From NCBI GenBank assembly GCA_900318855.1, contig ONMG01000010.1, positions 1-21,086 of the forward strand: a stretch of 21,086 bases of DNA, in the 5' to 3' direction. Positions within the stretch are counted from its first letter, which is position 1; every line of letters begins with the position of its first letter. The notes below the pieces were generated by a model, which was not told the origin of the DNA, made no database searches, and worked only from the letters and a program-made list of their open reading frames with translations. Below, piece by piece: positions 1 through 7,622 of the stretch. This DNA is from an uncultured Prevotella sp. Lineage in GTDB: Bacteria; Bacteroidota; Bacteroidia; Bacteroidales; Bacteroidaceae. The position numbers and the translations under genes were made by a program.

Positions 1-960
1 CGCTTGAAGCTCAACGTGGTGGGCATCGCCAGCTCGAAGAATGCCATCTACGACCGCGACGGACTGTCGCTCGAGGGCTACCACGAGCGGCTGAAGGCCT
101 CGGAACCCAGCTCGCCCAAACAGCTGTTGGAGCATGTGCTGGGCATGAACATCTTCAACAGCGTCTTCGTCGACTGCACGGCCAGCTCCGAGATAGCGCA
201 GCTCTATCCCACCTTGCTGGAGCACAACGTCAATGTGGTGGCGGCCAACAAGATAGCCGCCTCTTCCGACTATTCCTTCTATTCACTCCTCAAGCGCACC
301 GCGCTGAGCCGTGGCGTGAAATTCCTCTTCGAGACTAATGTCGGTGCCGGACTGCCCATCATCGGCACCATCAACGACCTGCGCAATTCGGGCGACCGCA
401 TCCTGAAGATAGAAGCCGTTCTGAGTGGCACGCTCAATTTCATTTTCAATGAGATATCGGCTTCGGTACCCTTCTCGGAAGCCGTGCGCAAGGCCAAGGA
501 CAAGGGCTACAGCGAACCCGACCCACGCATCGACCTGAGTGGCACTGACGTGATACGCAAGTTGGTGATTCTCACACGTGAGGCAGGCTACAAGGTGAAC
601 CAGAGCGACGTCGAGAAGCATCTCTTCATCCCCGACAGTCTGCTCAGTGGCTCCTTAGAGAGTTTCTGGGCTCAGCTGCCAACCCTCGACGCCGACTTTG
701 AAGAGCGCCGCCGCCAACTCGAAGCCGAACAGAAGCGGTGGCGCTTCGTGGCTACCATGGACCACGGCCACACCGAGGTGGCACTCAAGGCTGTGGGCAG
801 CAACTCGCCATTCTATAACCTTGAGGGCAGCAACAACGTGATATTGCTCACCACGGAGCGTTATCGCGAATATCCTATGCAGATACAAGGCTATGGTGCT
901 GGCGCCAGCGTGACTGCCGCAGGCGTGTTTGCCAACGTGATGAGCATTGCCAACATTTGA
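1..960 (+). CDS. thrA: Bifunctional aspartokinase/homoserine dehydrogenase, C-terminal part (5' truncated by window edge)
   Basis: The frame is open from base 1 to the TGA at 958-960, so the true start lies upstream. The visible 319 codons are the homoserine dehydrogenase domain, which reduces aspartate semialdehyde to homoserine in threonine and methionine synthesis. Recognisable blocks, in order, are VVAANKIA (Lys of the substrate pocket), FETNVGAGLPIIGTINDL, VLSGTLNFIFNEI and GYSEPDPRIDLSGTDVIRKL, all typical of the ThrA/MetL family. The protein ends with the usual short AGASVTAAGVFANV segment. The fused kinase and ACT domains are inferred from family architecture, because a bifunctional ThrA is usual in this phylum and stand-alone Hom proteins carry a C-terminal ACT domain that is missing here. 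It is followed after 15 nt by the apgM-like gene and then thrC, forming a threonine operon. No promoter or leader peptide can be assessed in the window. Confidence 0.93.
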   Translation, partial: RLKLNVVGIASSKNAIYDRDGLSLEGYHERLKASEPSSPKQLLEHVLGMNIFNSVFVDCTASSEIAQLYPTLLEHNVNVVAANKIAASSDYSFYSLLKRTALSRGVKFLFETNVGAGLPIIGTINDLRNSGDRILKIEAVLSGTLNFIFNEISASVPFSEAVRKAKDKGYSEPDPRIDLSGTDVIRKLVILTREAGYKVNQSDVEKHLFIPDSLLSGSLESFWAQLPTLDADFEERRRQLEAEQKRWRFVATMDHGHTEVALKAVGSNSPFYNLEGSNNVILLTTERYREYPMQIQGYGAGASVTAAGVFANVMSIANI

Positions 961-961
961 G

Positions 962-969
962 AAAGGAGG
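962..969 (+). promoter_or_regulatory. Strong Shine-Dalgarno sequence of the apgM-like gene
   Basis: AAAGGAGG ends 6 nt before the ATG at 976, an almost full anti-SD match at good spacing. No other gene start in this window has a comparable site; most are preceded by A/T-rich sequence. Bacteroidetes genes are known to use SD pairing rarely, so this start stands out. It supports ATG 976 as the start. Confidence 0.7.
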
Positions 970-975
970 CACAAC

Positions 976-2202
976 ATGAAGCACATCATCATCCTGGGCG
1001 ATGGCATGGCCGATCACCCGATAGCACGGTTAGGCAACCTGACACCTCTTGAATATGCCCACACGCCCTACATGGACCTGCTGGCCCGCCAGGGGCGCAC
1101 AGGGCGGCTCACCACCATTCCCGAGGGCTTCCTCCCCGGCTCCGAGGTGGCCAACACAGCCATTCTCGGCTACAATCTGAACGAGGTCTACGAAGGACGG
1201 GGGCCGCTGGAGGCCGCTTCCATTGGCTACGAGATGCGCCCCGACGACCTGGCCTTGCGCTGCAACATCATCGGGTTGGCCGACGGCCTCATCAAGAACC
1301 ATCACGGAGGCCATCTCACCACTGAGGAAGGCAGCATGCTCATCGGCATCTTGCAACAAGAGTTAGGCTCCGAGCAGGTGAGGTTCCTCCCCGGCATCCA
1401 GTACCGGCACCTGCTCATCGTGCGCGGCGGCAACAAGCACATCGTCTGTGCTCCGCCCCACGACCATCCCAATGAGCCATGGCGCAAGCTACTGGTGCGC
1501 CCCGACACTCACTTCCACGGTAACGACGATGGCCGCATGACAGCCGAGGAGACCGCTCAGCTGCTGAATAAGCTCATCCTCGAATCGCAGCGCCTGCTCG
1601 AGTCGCTCCCCTTCAACCGCAAGCGTAAGGACAAGGCCAACAGCATATGGCCGTGGGGCGGCGGCTACAAGCCTCGGATGCAGACCCTGCAGAGACGCTA
1701 TCCGCAGCTGCACAGCGGCAGTTGCATCTCGGCCGTCGACCTCATCCGCGGCATCGGTCATTATGCAGGACTCGACATCATCCACGTCGACGGAGCCACC
1801 GGCCTGGCCGACACCAATTACGAAGGCAAGGCGGCGGCTGCCCTCGACGCTCTCCGGCATCAGGATTTCGTCTACCTCCACATCGAGGCCAGCGATGAGG
1901 CCGGTCACGACGGCGATCTGCAACTAAAGCTCCGCACCATCGAGAATCTCGACAGCAGAATCGTGCAGCCTATATATAAAGAGATAGTCAGATGGGATGA
2001 ACCCGTGTGCATGGCCGTATTGCCCGACCACCCTACTCCAGTGGAAGTGCGCACCCACGTGAACGAGCCTGTACCTTTTCTCATCTGGCACAAAGGCATC
2101 ACCCCCGACAGCGTGCAAACCTACAGTGAGAAGAGCTGCGTGAGTGGCAGCTATGGCATGCTGCACCTCGGCGACTTTATGAATGAACTCATGAAGATTT
2201 AA
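976..2202 (+). CDS. ApgM-like phosphoglycerate mutase family protein, probable homoserine kinase
   Basis: This 408-residue protein belongs to the archaeal-type cofactor-independent phosphoglycerate mutase branch of the alkaline phosphatase superfamily. The metal and catalytic positions look intact: GDGMAD near residue 8 (Asp9), LPGSEVANTAILGYN (candidate nucleophile Ser56), ANSIWPWGGG at 221-230, HIEASDEAGHDGD at 302-314 and LPDHPTP at 349-355 (Asp351, His352). It lies between thrA and thrC, exactly where a ThrB homoserine kinase would be needed, and no GHMP-type ThrB is present. From memory, a TIGRFAM subfamily (TIGR02535) was defined as a proposed homoserine kinase for apgM paralogues in this context. 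I therefore infer that it phosphorylates homoserine to O-phosphohomoserine. The alternative is a glycolytic phosphoglycerate mutase placed here by chance. Family membership is near certain; the kinase role is moderately sure. Confidence 0.85.
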   Translation: MKHIIILGDGMADHPIARLGNLTPLEYAHTPYMDLLARQGRTGRLTTIPEGFLPGSEVANTAILGYNLNEVYEGRGPLEAASIGYEMRPDDLALRCNIIGLADGLIKNHHGGHLTTEEGSMLIGILQQELGSEQVRFLPGIQYRHLLIVRGGNKHIVCAPPHDHPNEPWRKLLVRPDTHFHGNDDGRMTAEETAQLLNKLILESQRLLESLPFNRKRKDKANSIWPWGGGYKPRMQTLQRRYPQLHSGSCISAVDLIRGIGHYAGLDIIHVDGATGLADTNYEGKAAAALDALRHQDFVYLHIEASDEAGHDGDLQLKLRTIENLDSRIVQPIYKEIVRWDEPVCMAVLPDHPTPVEVRTHVNEPVPFLIWHKGITPDSVQTYSEKSCVSGSYGMLHLGDFMNELMKI

Positions 2203-2214
2203 AGCGAAGCGACT

Positions 2215-3549
2215 ATGAAATACTTCAGTACCAATAATCCCCACCTCACGGCCTCCCTGCGCGAGGCCGTCATCAACGGACTGGCCCCCGACCGCGGACT
2301 CTACATGCCTGAGAGCATACGCCCGCTGAGTTCCGACTTCTATGCTGACATCCATCAGCTCTCCTTCCACGACATCGCCTTTGAAGTGGCCAAGGCCTTC
2401 TTCGGCGACGATATTCCAGCCGAAGACCTCCGTCAAATCACAGCCGACACGCTCAGCTTCGACGTTCCGCTGGTGAAGGTGGCCAATGGCATCTTCTCGC
2501 TCGAGCTCTTCCATGGTCCTACGCTCGCCTTCAAGGATGTAGGGGCACGCTTCATGGCCCGCATGCTGGAGTATTTCATCGCCCATCCCGTTCAAGAGCA
2601 CCAAGCCCCACGAGGTGATGTCAATGTGCTCGTTGCCACCAGCGGCGACACAGGCTCGGCTGTGGCCAACGGCTTCCTGGGTGTCAAGGGCATCCATGTA
2701 TTCGTGCTCTATCCGAAAGGCAAGGTGAGTCCCATTCAGGAATGTCAGTTCACCACGCTTGGGCGCAACATCACGGCTGTAGAAGTCGACGGCGTCTTCG
2801 ACGACTGCCAGCGCCTGGTGAAGCAAGCCTTTCTCGATGCCGACCTCCGCCACCATCTCTCCATGACCTCGGCCAACAGCATTAATGTGGCCAGGCTGCT
2901 GCCGCAGGCCTTCTACTATTTCTATGCCTACGCCCAGCTGCGCCGTCAGCAGTTGGCAGGCAAGGCCCCGCAGGGTGCCCCCGTCATCAGTGTGCCCAGT
3001 GGCAACTTCGGCAATCTCACAGCCGGGCTCTTCGCCCACCGCATGGGACTGCCCGTAGCCCGGTTCGTAGCCGCCAATAATGCCAACGACATCTTCTACC
3101 ACTATTTGCGCACCGGCGACTACAGCCCCAAAGCTAGCATTCCGACTCTGGCTAATGCCATGGATGTGGGTGATCCCAGCAACTTCGCCCGTATTCTCGC
3201 CCTCTATGGAAGCGCCCACAAAGCTATCTGTAAAGACATTGCCGGGGCTACCTACACCGACGACGACATAAGCACCACGATGCGCCGTTGCCATGAGTCG
3301 ACAGGCTACGTGCTCGACCCTCACGGAGCCTGTGCCTACGAAGCGCTGCTCAACCATGTCGGTCCCGCACAGCCCGGCATCTTCCTTGAAACAGCTCATC
3401 CCGCCAAGTTCAAGGAAAAAGTCGACACCATTCTCGGTACCGACATCTCACTGCCCCCACGTCTGGCAGCCTTCATGAAGGGCGTGAAGCACAGCGAACC
3501 CATGAGCAGTGACTTCGCTGATTTCAAAGCCTTCCTCCTGTCAAGATGA
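2215..3549 (+). CDS. thrC: Threonine synthase
   Basis: This 444-residue PLP enzyme converts O-phosphohomoserine to threonine and phosphate. It has the N-terminal threonine synthase pattern (MKYFSTNNP, then GLAPDRGLYMP at about 22-32). The PLP lysine is in FHGPTLAFKDVGARFM (Lys107), followed by the VATSGDTGSAVANGF block and the phosphate-binding VPSGNFGNLTAG. The length fits the bacterial and yeast ThrC class. The ATG is 12 nt after the stop of the apgM-like gene and has no Shine-Dalgarno sequence, in keeping with cotranscription. The stop codon is embedded in a small hairpin followed by a T run, so this is probably the last gene of the thr operon. Nothing is truncated or unusual. Confidence 0.97.
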   Translation: MKYFSTNNPHLTASLREAVINGLAPDRGLYMPESIRPLSSDFYADIHQLSFHDIAFEVAKAFFGDDIPAEDLRQITADTLSFDVPLVKVANGIFSLELFHGPTLAFKDVGARFMARMLEYFIAHPVQEHQAPRGDVNVLVATSGDTGSAVANGFLGVKGIHVFVLYPKGKVSPIQECQFTTLGRNITAVEVDGVFDDCQRLVKQAFLDADLRHHLSMTSANSINVARLLPQAFYYFYAYAQLRRQQLAGKAPQGAPVISVPSGNFGNLTAGLFAHRMGLPVARFVAANNANDIFYHYLRTGDYSPKASIPTLANAMDVGDPSNFARILALYGSAHKAICKDIAGATYTDDDISTTMRRCHESTGYVLDPHGACAYEALLNHVGPAQPGIFLETAHPAKFKEKVDTILGTDISLPPRLAAFMKGVKHSEPMSSDFADFKAFLLSR

Positions 3550-3573
3550 TTTCAGATGTCTTGTAGATTTTTT
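3542..3573 (+). terminator. Weak Rho-independent terminator candidate after thrC
   Basis: CAAGA (3542-3546) can pair with TCTTG (3559-3563) around a 12-nt loop, followed 4 nt later by six T residues (3568-3573). The stem is only 5 bp and overlaps the thrC stop codon, so termination may be leaky. Its position between thrC and the lplA promoter fits the end of the thr operon. Confidence 0.4.
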
Positions 3574-3583
3574 AGGTAAAAGC

Positions 3584-3615
3584 TTGTGCTTTGAGCCAAA
3601 TATTTCGTATATTTG
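3584..3615 (+). promoter_or_regulatory. Bacteroidetes-type promoter of the lplA-gcv operon
   Basis: A TATATTTG element (3608-3615) matches the phylum's -7 consensus TAnnTTTG, and a TTG (3584-3586) sits 21 nt upstream as a -33 element. Initiation would fall around 3621-3624, leaving a leader of only about 20-25 nt before the lplA ATG at 3645. That leaves no room for a riboswitch between start site and gene. The in-frame TTG codon at 3591 lies inside this promoter and is therefore not the translation start. Confidence 0.75.
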
Positions 3616-3644
3616 CGCCAACAAAACAAACACCTTTACCAAAT

Positions 3645-4619
3645 ATGGTCTACGTCGACATTCCCGAAGAAAGCAGACTGCTGAGCTTTTATCTCTCCAT
3701 GGAAGAGTATGTCGCCCGGACAAAGCCGGCCGAAAGCGAATACTTCTTCATGTGGCAGGTGGAGCCCAGTGTGATATTCGGGCGCAACCAGCTCATTGAG
3801 AACGAAGTCAACATTCCTTACTGCCGCTCGCACGGCATCAGGATGTATCGCCGCAAGAGCGGGGGAGGATGCGTCTATGCCGACATGAGCAACATCATGT
3901 TTGCCTACATCACTCCCGACGAGAATGTGAGCCTGACCTTCAACAAGTACATCGACCTGGTCGTCGGGACGCTCCGCAAACTCGGAGTGCCCGCCGAGGC
4001 AAGCGGCAGGAACGACATTCTTATCCATGGCCGCAAGGTGTCGGGCAATGCATTCTATCACATTCCGGGCCGGAGCATCGTGCACGGCACCATGCTCTAC
4101 GACACCAACATGCAGAACATGGTATCTGCCATCACCCCAAGCGATGAGAAGCTCGTAAGCAAGGGCGTGAAGAGTGTGAGGCAGCACATCGCCCTGCTGA
4201 AAGACTACATACCCCTATCGCTCAAAGAATTCAAGGACTTTGTGAGGAACGATCTGTGCGAAAGCTCCATCATGCTCAACGCGGACGACATCAGCAACAT
4301 CAAGGAGATTGAGCGGGAATACCTGTCGGACGACTTCATCTATGGCAACAATCCCCGCTATTCCATCATCAATCGCAAGCGCATTGAGAATGTGGGCGAT
4401 ATGGAGGCCCGCATCGAACTCAAGAATGGCATCATCAAGGACGTCAACATCATGGGCGACTATTTCCTCGTCGGTGATATCGACAACCGCATCCTCTACC
4501 GTCTGCGTAACATCCCCTACACGAGGGAGGCTCTGGAAGCAGTGATTCCACCCCACGTTGATGACATTGTGATGAACCTGAAGAGAGACGAACTTATTGG
4601 ACTGTTACTAAATAGCTAA
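3645..4619 (+). CDS. lplA: Lipoate-protein ligase A
   Basis: This 324-residue enzyme activates free lipoate with ATP and attaches it to the lysine of lipoyl domains. Motifs are the RRKSGGG block (residues 69-75), NDILIHGRKVSGNA at about 123-136 containing the conserved lysine of the active site (Lys131), and HGTMLYD at about 148-153. The C-terminal 80 or so residues form the accessory LplA domain, so it is a full-length ligase and not a LipB transferase or LipM-like protein. I chose ATG 3645 over an in-frame TTG at 3591 because the latter lies in the promoter. It is the first gene of the gcv operon, 4 nt from gcvT. The likely client is GcvH, encoded two genes downstream, although other lipoyl proteins of the cell could also be substrates. 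Confidence 0.93.
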   Translation: MVYVDIPEESRLLSFYLSMEEYVARTKPAESEYFFMWQVEPSVIFGRNQLIENEVNIPYCRSHGIRMYRRKSGGGCVYADMSNIMFAYITPDENVSLTFNKYIDLVVGTLRKLGVPAEASGRNDILIHGRKVSGNAFYHIPGRSIVHGTMLYDTNMQNMVSAITPSDEKLVSKGVKSVRQHIALLKDYIPLSLKEFKDFVRNDLCESSIMLNADDISNIKEIEREYLSDDFIYGNNPRYSIINRKRIENVGDMEARIELKNGIIKDVNIMGDYFLVGDIDNRILYRLRNIPYTREALEAVIPPHVDDIVMNLKRDELIGLLLNS

Positions 4620-4623
4620 ACAA

Positions 4624-5715
4624 ATGGAAACAAACAAAAGAACTTGTCTATACGACAAGCACGTGGCTTTGGGTGCCCTGATGCAGCCCTTCGGGGGCTT
4701 CGATATGCCCATCCAGTACTCTTCCATCATAGAGGAGCACAATGCAGTGCGCCAGCATTGTGGAGTGTTCGATGTGTCCCACATGGGAGAAATCATCGTC
4801 ACTGGCAACGATGCCGAGCGCTTCGTTAATCATATCTTCACAAATGACGTGAGCGGTCTGCCAGCCGGAAAAGTGGTCTACGGAATGATGTGCTATCCCG
4901 ACGGAGGCACCGTAGACGACACCTGCATCTGCAAGATGGGCGACAACAATTTCTTTATGACGGTGAATGCCGCCAATATCGACAAGGACGATGCCTGGAT
5001 AAGGAGTCATGCCGAAGAGTTCGACGTGAATATCGACAATCGCAGTGATTACTATGGTCAACTCGCTATCCAGGGACCAGAAGCCGAGGCTGTCACCCAA
5101 GAAGTGCTGGGACTGCCCTGCAAGGAGCTCAATTTCTATGAGGTGAAGACACAGGACAAGGATGGCGAGACGCTCGTCATCTCGCGCACGGGCTACACGG
5201 GCGAGGACGGGTTCGAAATCTATGGTTCCCACGACTACATCCGCAAGGCCTGGGACCTGCTGATGGCCAGCGGGCGCTGCAAGCCCTGCGGCCTGGGATG
5301 CCGCGACACATTGCGCTTCGAGGTGGGATTACCGCTATATGGCGATGAGCTGTCGAAGGACATCAGCCCGGTGATGGCAGGCCTGAGCCTCTTCTGCAAG
5401 TTCGACAAGCCTGAATTCATCGGCAAGGACGCACTTGTGAAGCAGAAGACAGAAGGAGTGAGCAAGCGGCTGCGTGGCATCGAACTCGAAGGCCACGCCG
5501 TGCCCCGTCATGGATACAAGGTGCTCAAGGAAGGACAGGAAGTGGGCGAAGTCACCACGGGATACCGACTGATAAGTGTTGACAAGAGCTGCGCGGTGGC
5601 CTTGGTCGACGCATCGCTGAAACTCGGCGACAAGGTTGAAGTGCAGATTCGCAAAAAGACCTTCCCCGGTACCATCGTGAAGAAGAAGTTCTACGACAAA
5701 CATTATAAGAAATAA
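4624..5715 (+). CDS. gcvT: Glycine cleavage system T protein (aminomethyltransferase)
   Basis: This 363-residue cytosolic protein takes the aminomethyl group from the lipoyl arm of GcvH and, with tetrahydrofolate, releases ammonia and makes 5,10-methylene-THF. It has the family blocks GVFDVSHMGEI (47-57), YPDGGTVDDT with the Asp98-Asp99 pair expected at the catalytic aspartate, SRTGYTGEDGFEIYG and the C-terminal barrel with GEVTTGY. The length is normal for bacterial GcvT. It starts 4 nt after the lplA stop without a Shine-Dalgarno sequence, indicating cotranscription. It is followed by a 53-nt spacer with a hairpin before gcvH. Confidence 0.97.
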   Translation: METNKRTCLYDKHVALGALMQPFGGFDMPIQYSSIIEEHNAVRQHCGVFDVSHMGEIIVTGNDAERFVNHIFTNDVSGLPAGKVVYGMMCYPDGGTVDDTCICKMGDNNFFMTVNAANIDKDDAWIRSHAEEFDVNIDNRSDYYGQLAIQGPEAEAVTQEVLGLPCKELNFYEVKTQDKDGETLVISRTGYTGEDGFEIYGSHDYIRKAWDLLMASGRCKPCGLGCRDTLRFEVGLPLYGDELSKDISPVMAGLSLFCKFDKPEFIGKDALVKQKTEGVSKRLRGIELEGHAVPRHGYKVLKEGQEVGEVTTGYRLISVDKSCAVALVDASLKLGDKVEVQIRKKTFPGTIVKKKFYDKHYKK

Positions 5716-5723
5716 ACGTTAAC

Positions 5724-5750
5724 CGGGCCCTCCCTGTAGGGACGGACCCG
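5724..5750 (+). repeat. Hairpin in the gcvT-gcvH spacer
   Basis: The 53-nt spacer holds a GC-rich imperfect inverted repeat. GGG (5725-5727) pairs with CCC (5747-5749), CC with GG across a bulged A, and TCCC (5731-5734) with GGGA (5739-5742) around a TGTA tetraloop. No T run follows, so it is unlikely to terminate. It could be an RNA processing or stability element, or a dispersed palindrome. Confidence 0.55.
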
Positions 5751-5768
5751 CATAAACAACATGTAATT

Positions 5769-6149
5769 ATGGCAAAGGTTATTGACGGACTCTATTACAC
5801 AGAGTCACACGAATTTGTGAAAGTGGAAGGCGACTATGGCTATGTGGGCATCACCGACTTCGCTCAGCACGAGCTGGGCAACGTGGTGTATGTCGACATG
5901 CCCGATGTTGACGACGAAGTGACCGCAGGCGAAGAATTCGGCGCCGTGGAGAGCGTGAAAGCAGCCTCCGACCTCAACTCTCCGGTCAGCGGTACCGTGG
6001 TGGAGGTAAACGAAGACCTTGAAGATCATCCCGAGGATATCAACAAAGACGCGTTCGGCAACTGGATTATCAAGGTGAAACTCTCCGACAAGAGCGAACT
6101 TGACTCCCTGATGGACGCCAAGGCTTACGAAGAGTTCTGCAAGAAGTAA
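5769..6149 (+). CDS. gcvH: Glycine cleavage system H protein (lipoyl carrier)
   Basis: This 126-residue carrier shuttles the aminomethyl group and electrons between P, T and L proteins on a lipoyl-lysine arm. The lipoylation site is Lys64 in GAVESVKAASDLNSPVSG, the classic hairpin turn of H proteins, and the N-terminal block HEFVKVEGDYGYVGITDFAQ is typical. The length is normal. It is the one gene of this operon set off by spacers on both sides (53 and 153 nt), each with a hairpin, while the other junctions are 4 nt or overlaps. A minimal ATG-TAA pair (5761-5766) lies 2 nt before its ATG. LplA from the same operon probably lipoylates it. Confidence 0.98.
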   Translation: MAKVIDGLYYTESHEFVKVEGDYGYVGITDFAQHELGNVVYVDMPDVDDEVTAGEEFGAVESVKAASDLNSPVSGTVVEVNEDLEDHPEDINKDAFGNWIIKVKLSDKSELDSLMDAKAYEEFCKK

Positions 6150-6194
6150 GCCTACGCGACAAAGTCTCAGAGCTTTTTCACTCAGAGCCCCGGC

Positions 6195-6239
6195 GCAACA
6201 GCACACAGGCTGCAGGCTGAAACCTGCGGCCCGTGTTGC
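6195..6239 (+). repeat. Long hairpin in the gcvH-gcvPA spacer
   Basis: The 153-nt spacer contains a two-part stem. An inner 9-bp stem pairs 6208-6216 with 6223-6231 (one G-T wobble) around the loop CTGAAA. An outer 6-bp stem pairs GCAACA (6195-6200) with TGTTGC (6234-6239). No T run follows. A direct repeat CTCAGAGC (6166-6173 and 6181-6188) lies just upstream. It is a candidate mRNA-stability or attenuation element behind gcvH, or a REP-like dispersed palindrome. Confidence 0.6.
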
Positions 6240-6302
6240 TTGAATCTGCAACAGAGCTCACCTTAAAGATTATTATTAGAAAGACAATACAAGGATATTT
6301 TC

Positions 6303-7622
6303 ATGGCATTCAAATATTTTCCACACACTCCGGAGGACATCAGGGAAATGCTCGCCAAGATTGGTGTCGGCTCACTGGATGACCTCTATGCCGAGGTGCC
6401 TGAGGAAGTGAAATTCAATCGTGACTACGGCCTCCCCAAGGCGATGAGCGAGATTGAAGTGCGCAAGTTCTTCAACAAACTGGGTGCAAAGAACAAGCAG
6501 CTGGTCTGTTTCGCCGGGGCTGGTGTCTACGACCATTATACGCCGTCGGCCATCCCCCAGCTGGTGGAGCGTTCAGAGTTTCTCACCAGCTACACACCCT
6601 ATCAGGCAGAAATATCACAGGGCACTCTGCACTATATCTTCGAATATCAGAGCATGATGGCTGAACTGACCGGCATGGACATCTCGAATGCTTCCATGTA
6701 CGATGGTACAACAGCCACCGCCGAAGCCATGCTCATGGCAAATGCAGCAAGCAAGAAGGCACACAGGGTGCTCATAAGCGACACTGTCGACAGGAAGACC
6801 CTGAACGTGGTGAAAACCTACGCCCACTTCCACGGTGTCGACATTAGCCTCGTGAAAGCCACCGATGGCGCCACCGACAAAGAGGCACTCAAGGCCGAGC
6901 TGGCAGAAGGCGGTGTGGCCGGCGTCATCGTCCAGCAGCCCAACCGATTGGGCATCATTGAGGACTTCACCGGCATTGCCGACGCCTGTCACGAGAACAA
7001 AGCGCTTTTCATCATCAACAGCATTCCTGCCGACCTCGCACTGCTCAAGACTCCAGGTGAATGGGGTGCCGACATTGCTGTCGGCGATGGACAGAGCCTC
7101 GGACTGCCGATGAACTTCGGAGGTCCCTACGTAGGCTACATGTGCTGCACTGAGAAGCTCATGCGTAAGATGCCGGGCCGAATCGTCGGCAAGACCGATG
7201 ACGAGGACGGCCGCCGTGTCTTCGTACTCACCCTTCAAGCCAGAGAGCAGCACATCCGCCGCCAGAAGGCTACGTCCAACATCTGCTCCAACGAGAGTCT
7301 GATGGCACTGTGGGTGACCATCTACATGAGCTTAATGGGGCGGCAAGGCCTTAAGGAAGCAGCCCAAACCTCCTTCGACGGAGCTCACTACCTCTGCGAA
7401 CGGCTCTGCCAGACAGGGCATTTCCATCTCCTCTACGACCAACCCTTCTTCAATGAATTCGCGCTGCGCTACGACGGCAATCTGGATGAGCTGCTCAAGA
7501 AGCTTGAGGCCAACGGCATCCTCGGCGGAATTAAACTCAGCGAAGACGTTGTTATGATGGCCGTCACCGAGAAACGTACGAAAGATGAAGTTGACCATTT
7601 AATAGAACTGTGCAATGAATAA
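6303..7622 (+). CDS. gcvPA: Glycine dehydrogenase (decarboxylating) subunit 1, P protein alpha
   Basis: This 439-residue subunit matches the N-terminal half of the single-chain P protein. Blocks seen are FAGAGVYDHYTPSAIPQL, TPYQAEISQGTLHYIFEYQ, and MAELTGMDISNASMYDGTTA, followed by FGGPYVGYM and RRQKATSNICSNESLMAL, all diagnostic of GcvPA. With GcvPB it forms the heteromeric P protein that decarboxylates glycine and loads the aminomethyl group onto GcvH. It ends with TAA overlapping the start of gcvPB by 8 nt in another frame, which suggests translational coupling and equal stoichiometry. The start ATG follows a 153-nt spacer with no Shine-Dalgarno sequence beyond a weak AAGGA. Confidence 0.97.
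   Translation: MAFKYFPHTPEDIREMLAKIGVGSLDDLYAEVPEEVKFNRDYGLPKAMSEIEVRKFFNKLGAKNKQLVCFAGAGVYDHYTPSAIPQLVERSEFLTSYTPYQAEISQGTLHYIFEYQSMMAELTGMDISNASMYDGTTATAEAMLMANAASKKAHRVLISDTVDRKTLNVVKTYAHFHGVDISLVKATDGATDKEALKAELAEGGVAGVIVQQPNRLGIIEDFTGIADACHENKALFIINSIPADLALLKTPGEWGADIAVGDGQSLGLPMNFGGPYVGYMCCTEKLMRKMPGRIVGKTDDEDGRRVFVLTLQAREQHIRRQKATSNICSNESLMALWVTIYMSLMGRQGLKEAAQTSFDGAHYLCERLCQTGHFHLLYDQPFFNEFALRYDGNLDELLKKLEANGILGGIKLSEDVVMMAVTEKRTKDEVDHLIELCNE

Noticed and set aside
1924..3399. 491-codon open frame on the minus strand across apgM-like gene and thrC
   Set aside because: It lies antisense to two clearly conserved genes, has no recognisable domain, and its composition (many His, Val, Gly, Glu) is what the mirror of GC-rich codons gives.
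3591..3644. Upstream TTG start for lplA adding 18 residues
   Set aside because: It falls between the -33 and -7 elements of the promoter, upstream of the predicted transcription start.
3550..3644. Glycine riboswitch in front of the gcv operon
   Set aside because: The predicted leader is only about 20-25 nt and the 95-nt gap has no tandem-aptamer-like structure.
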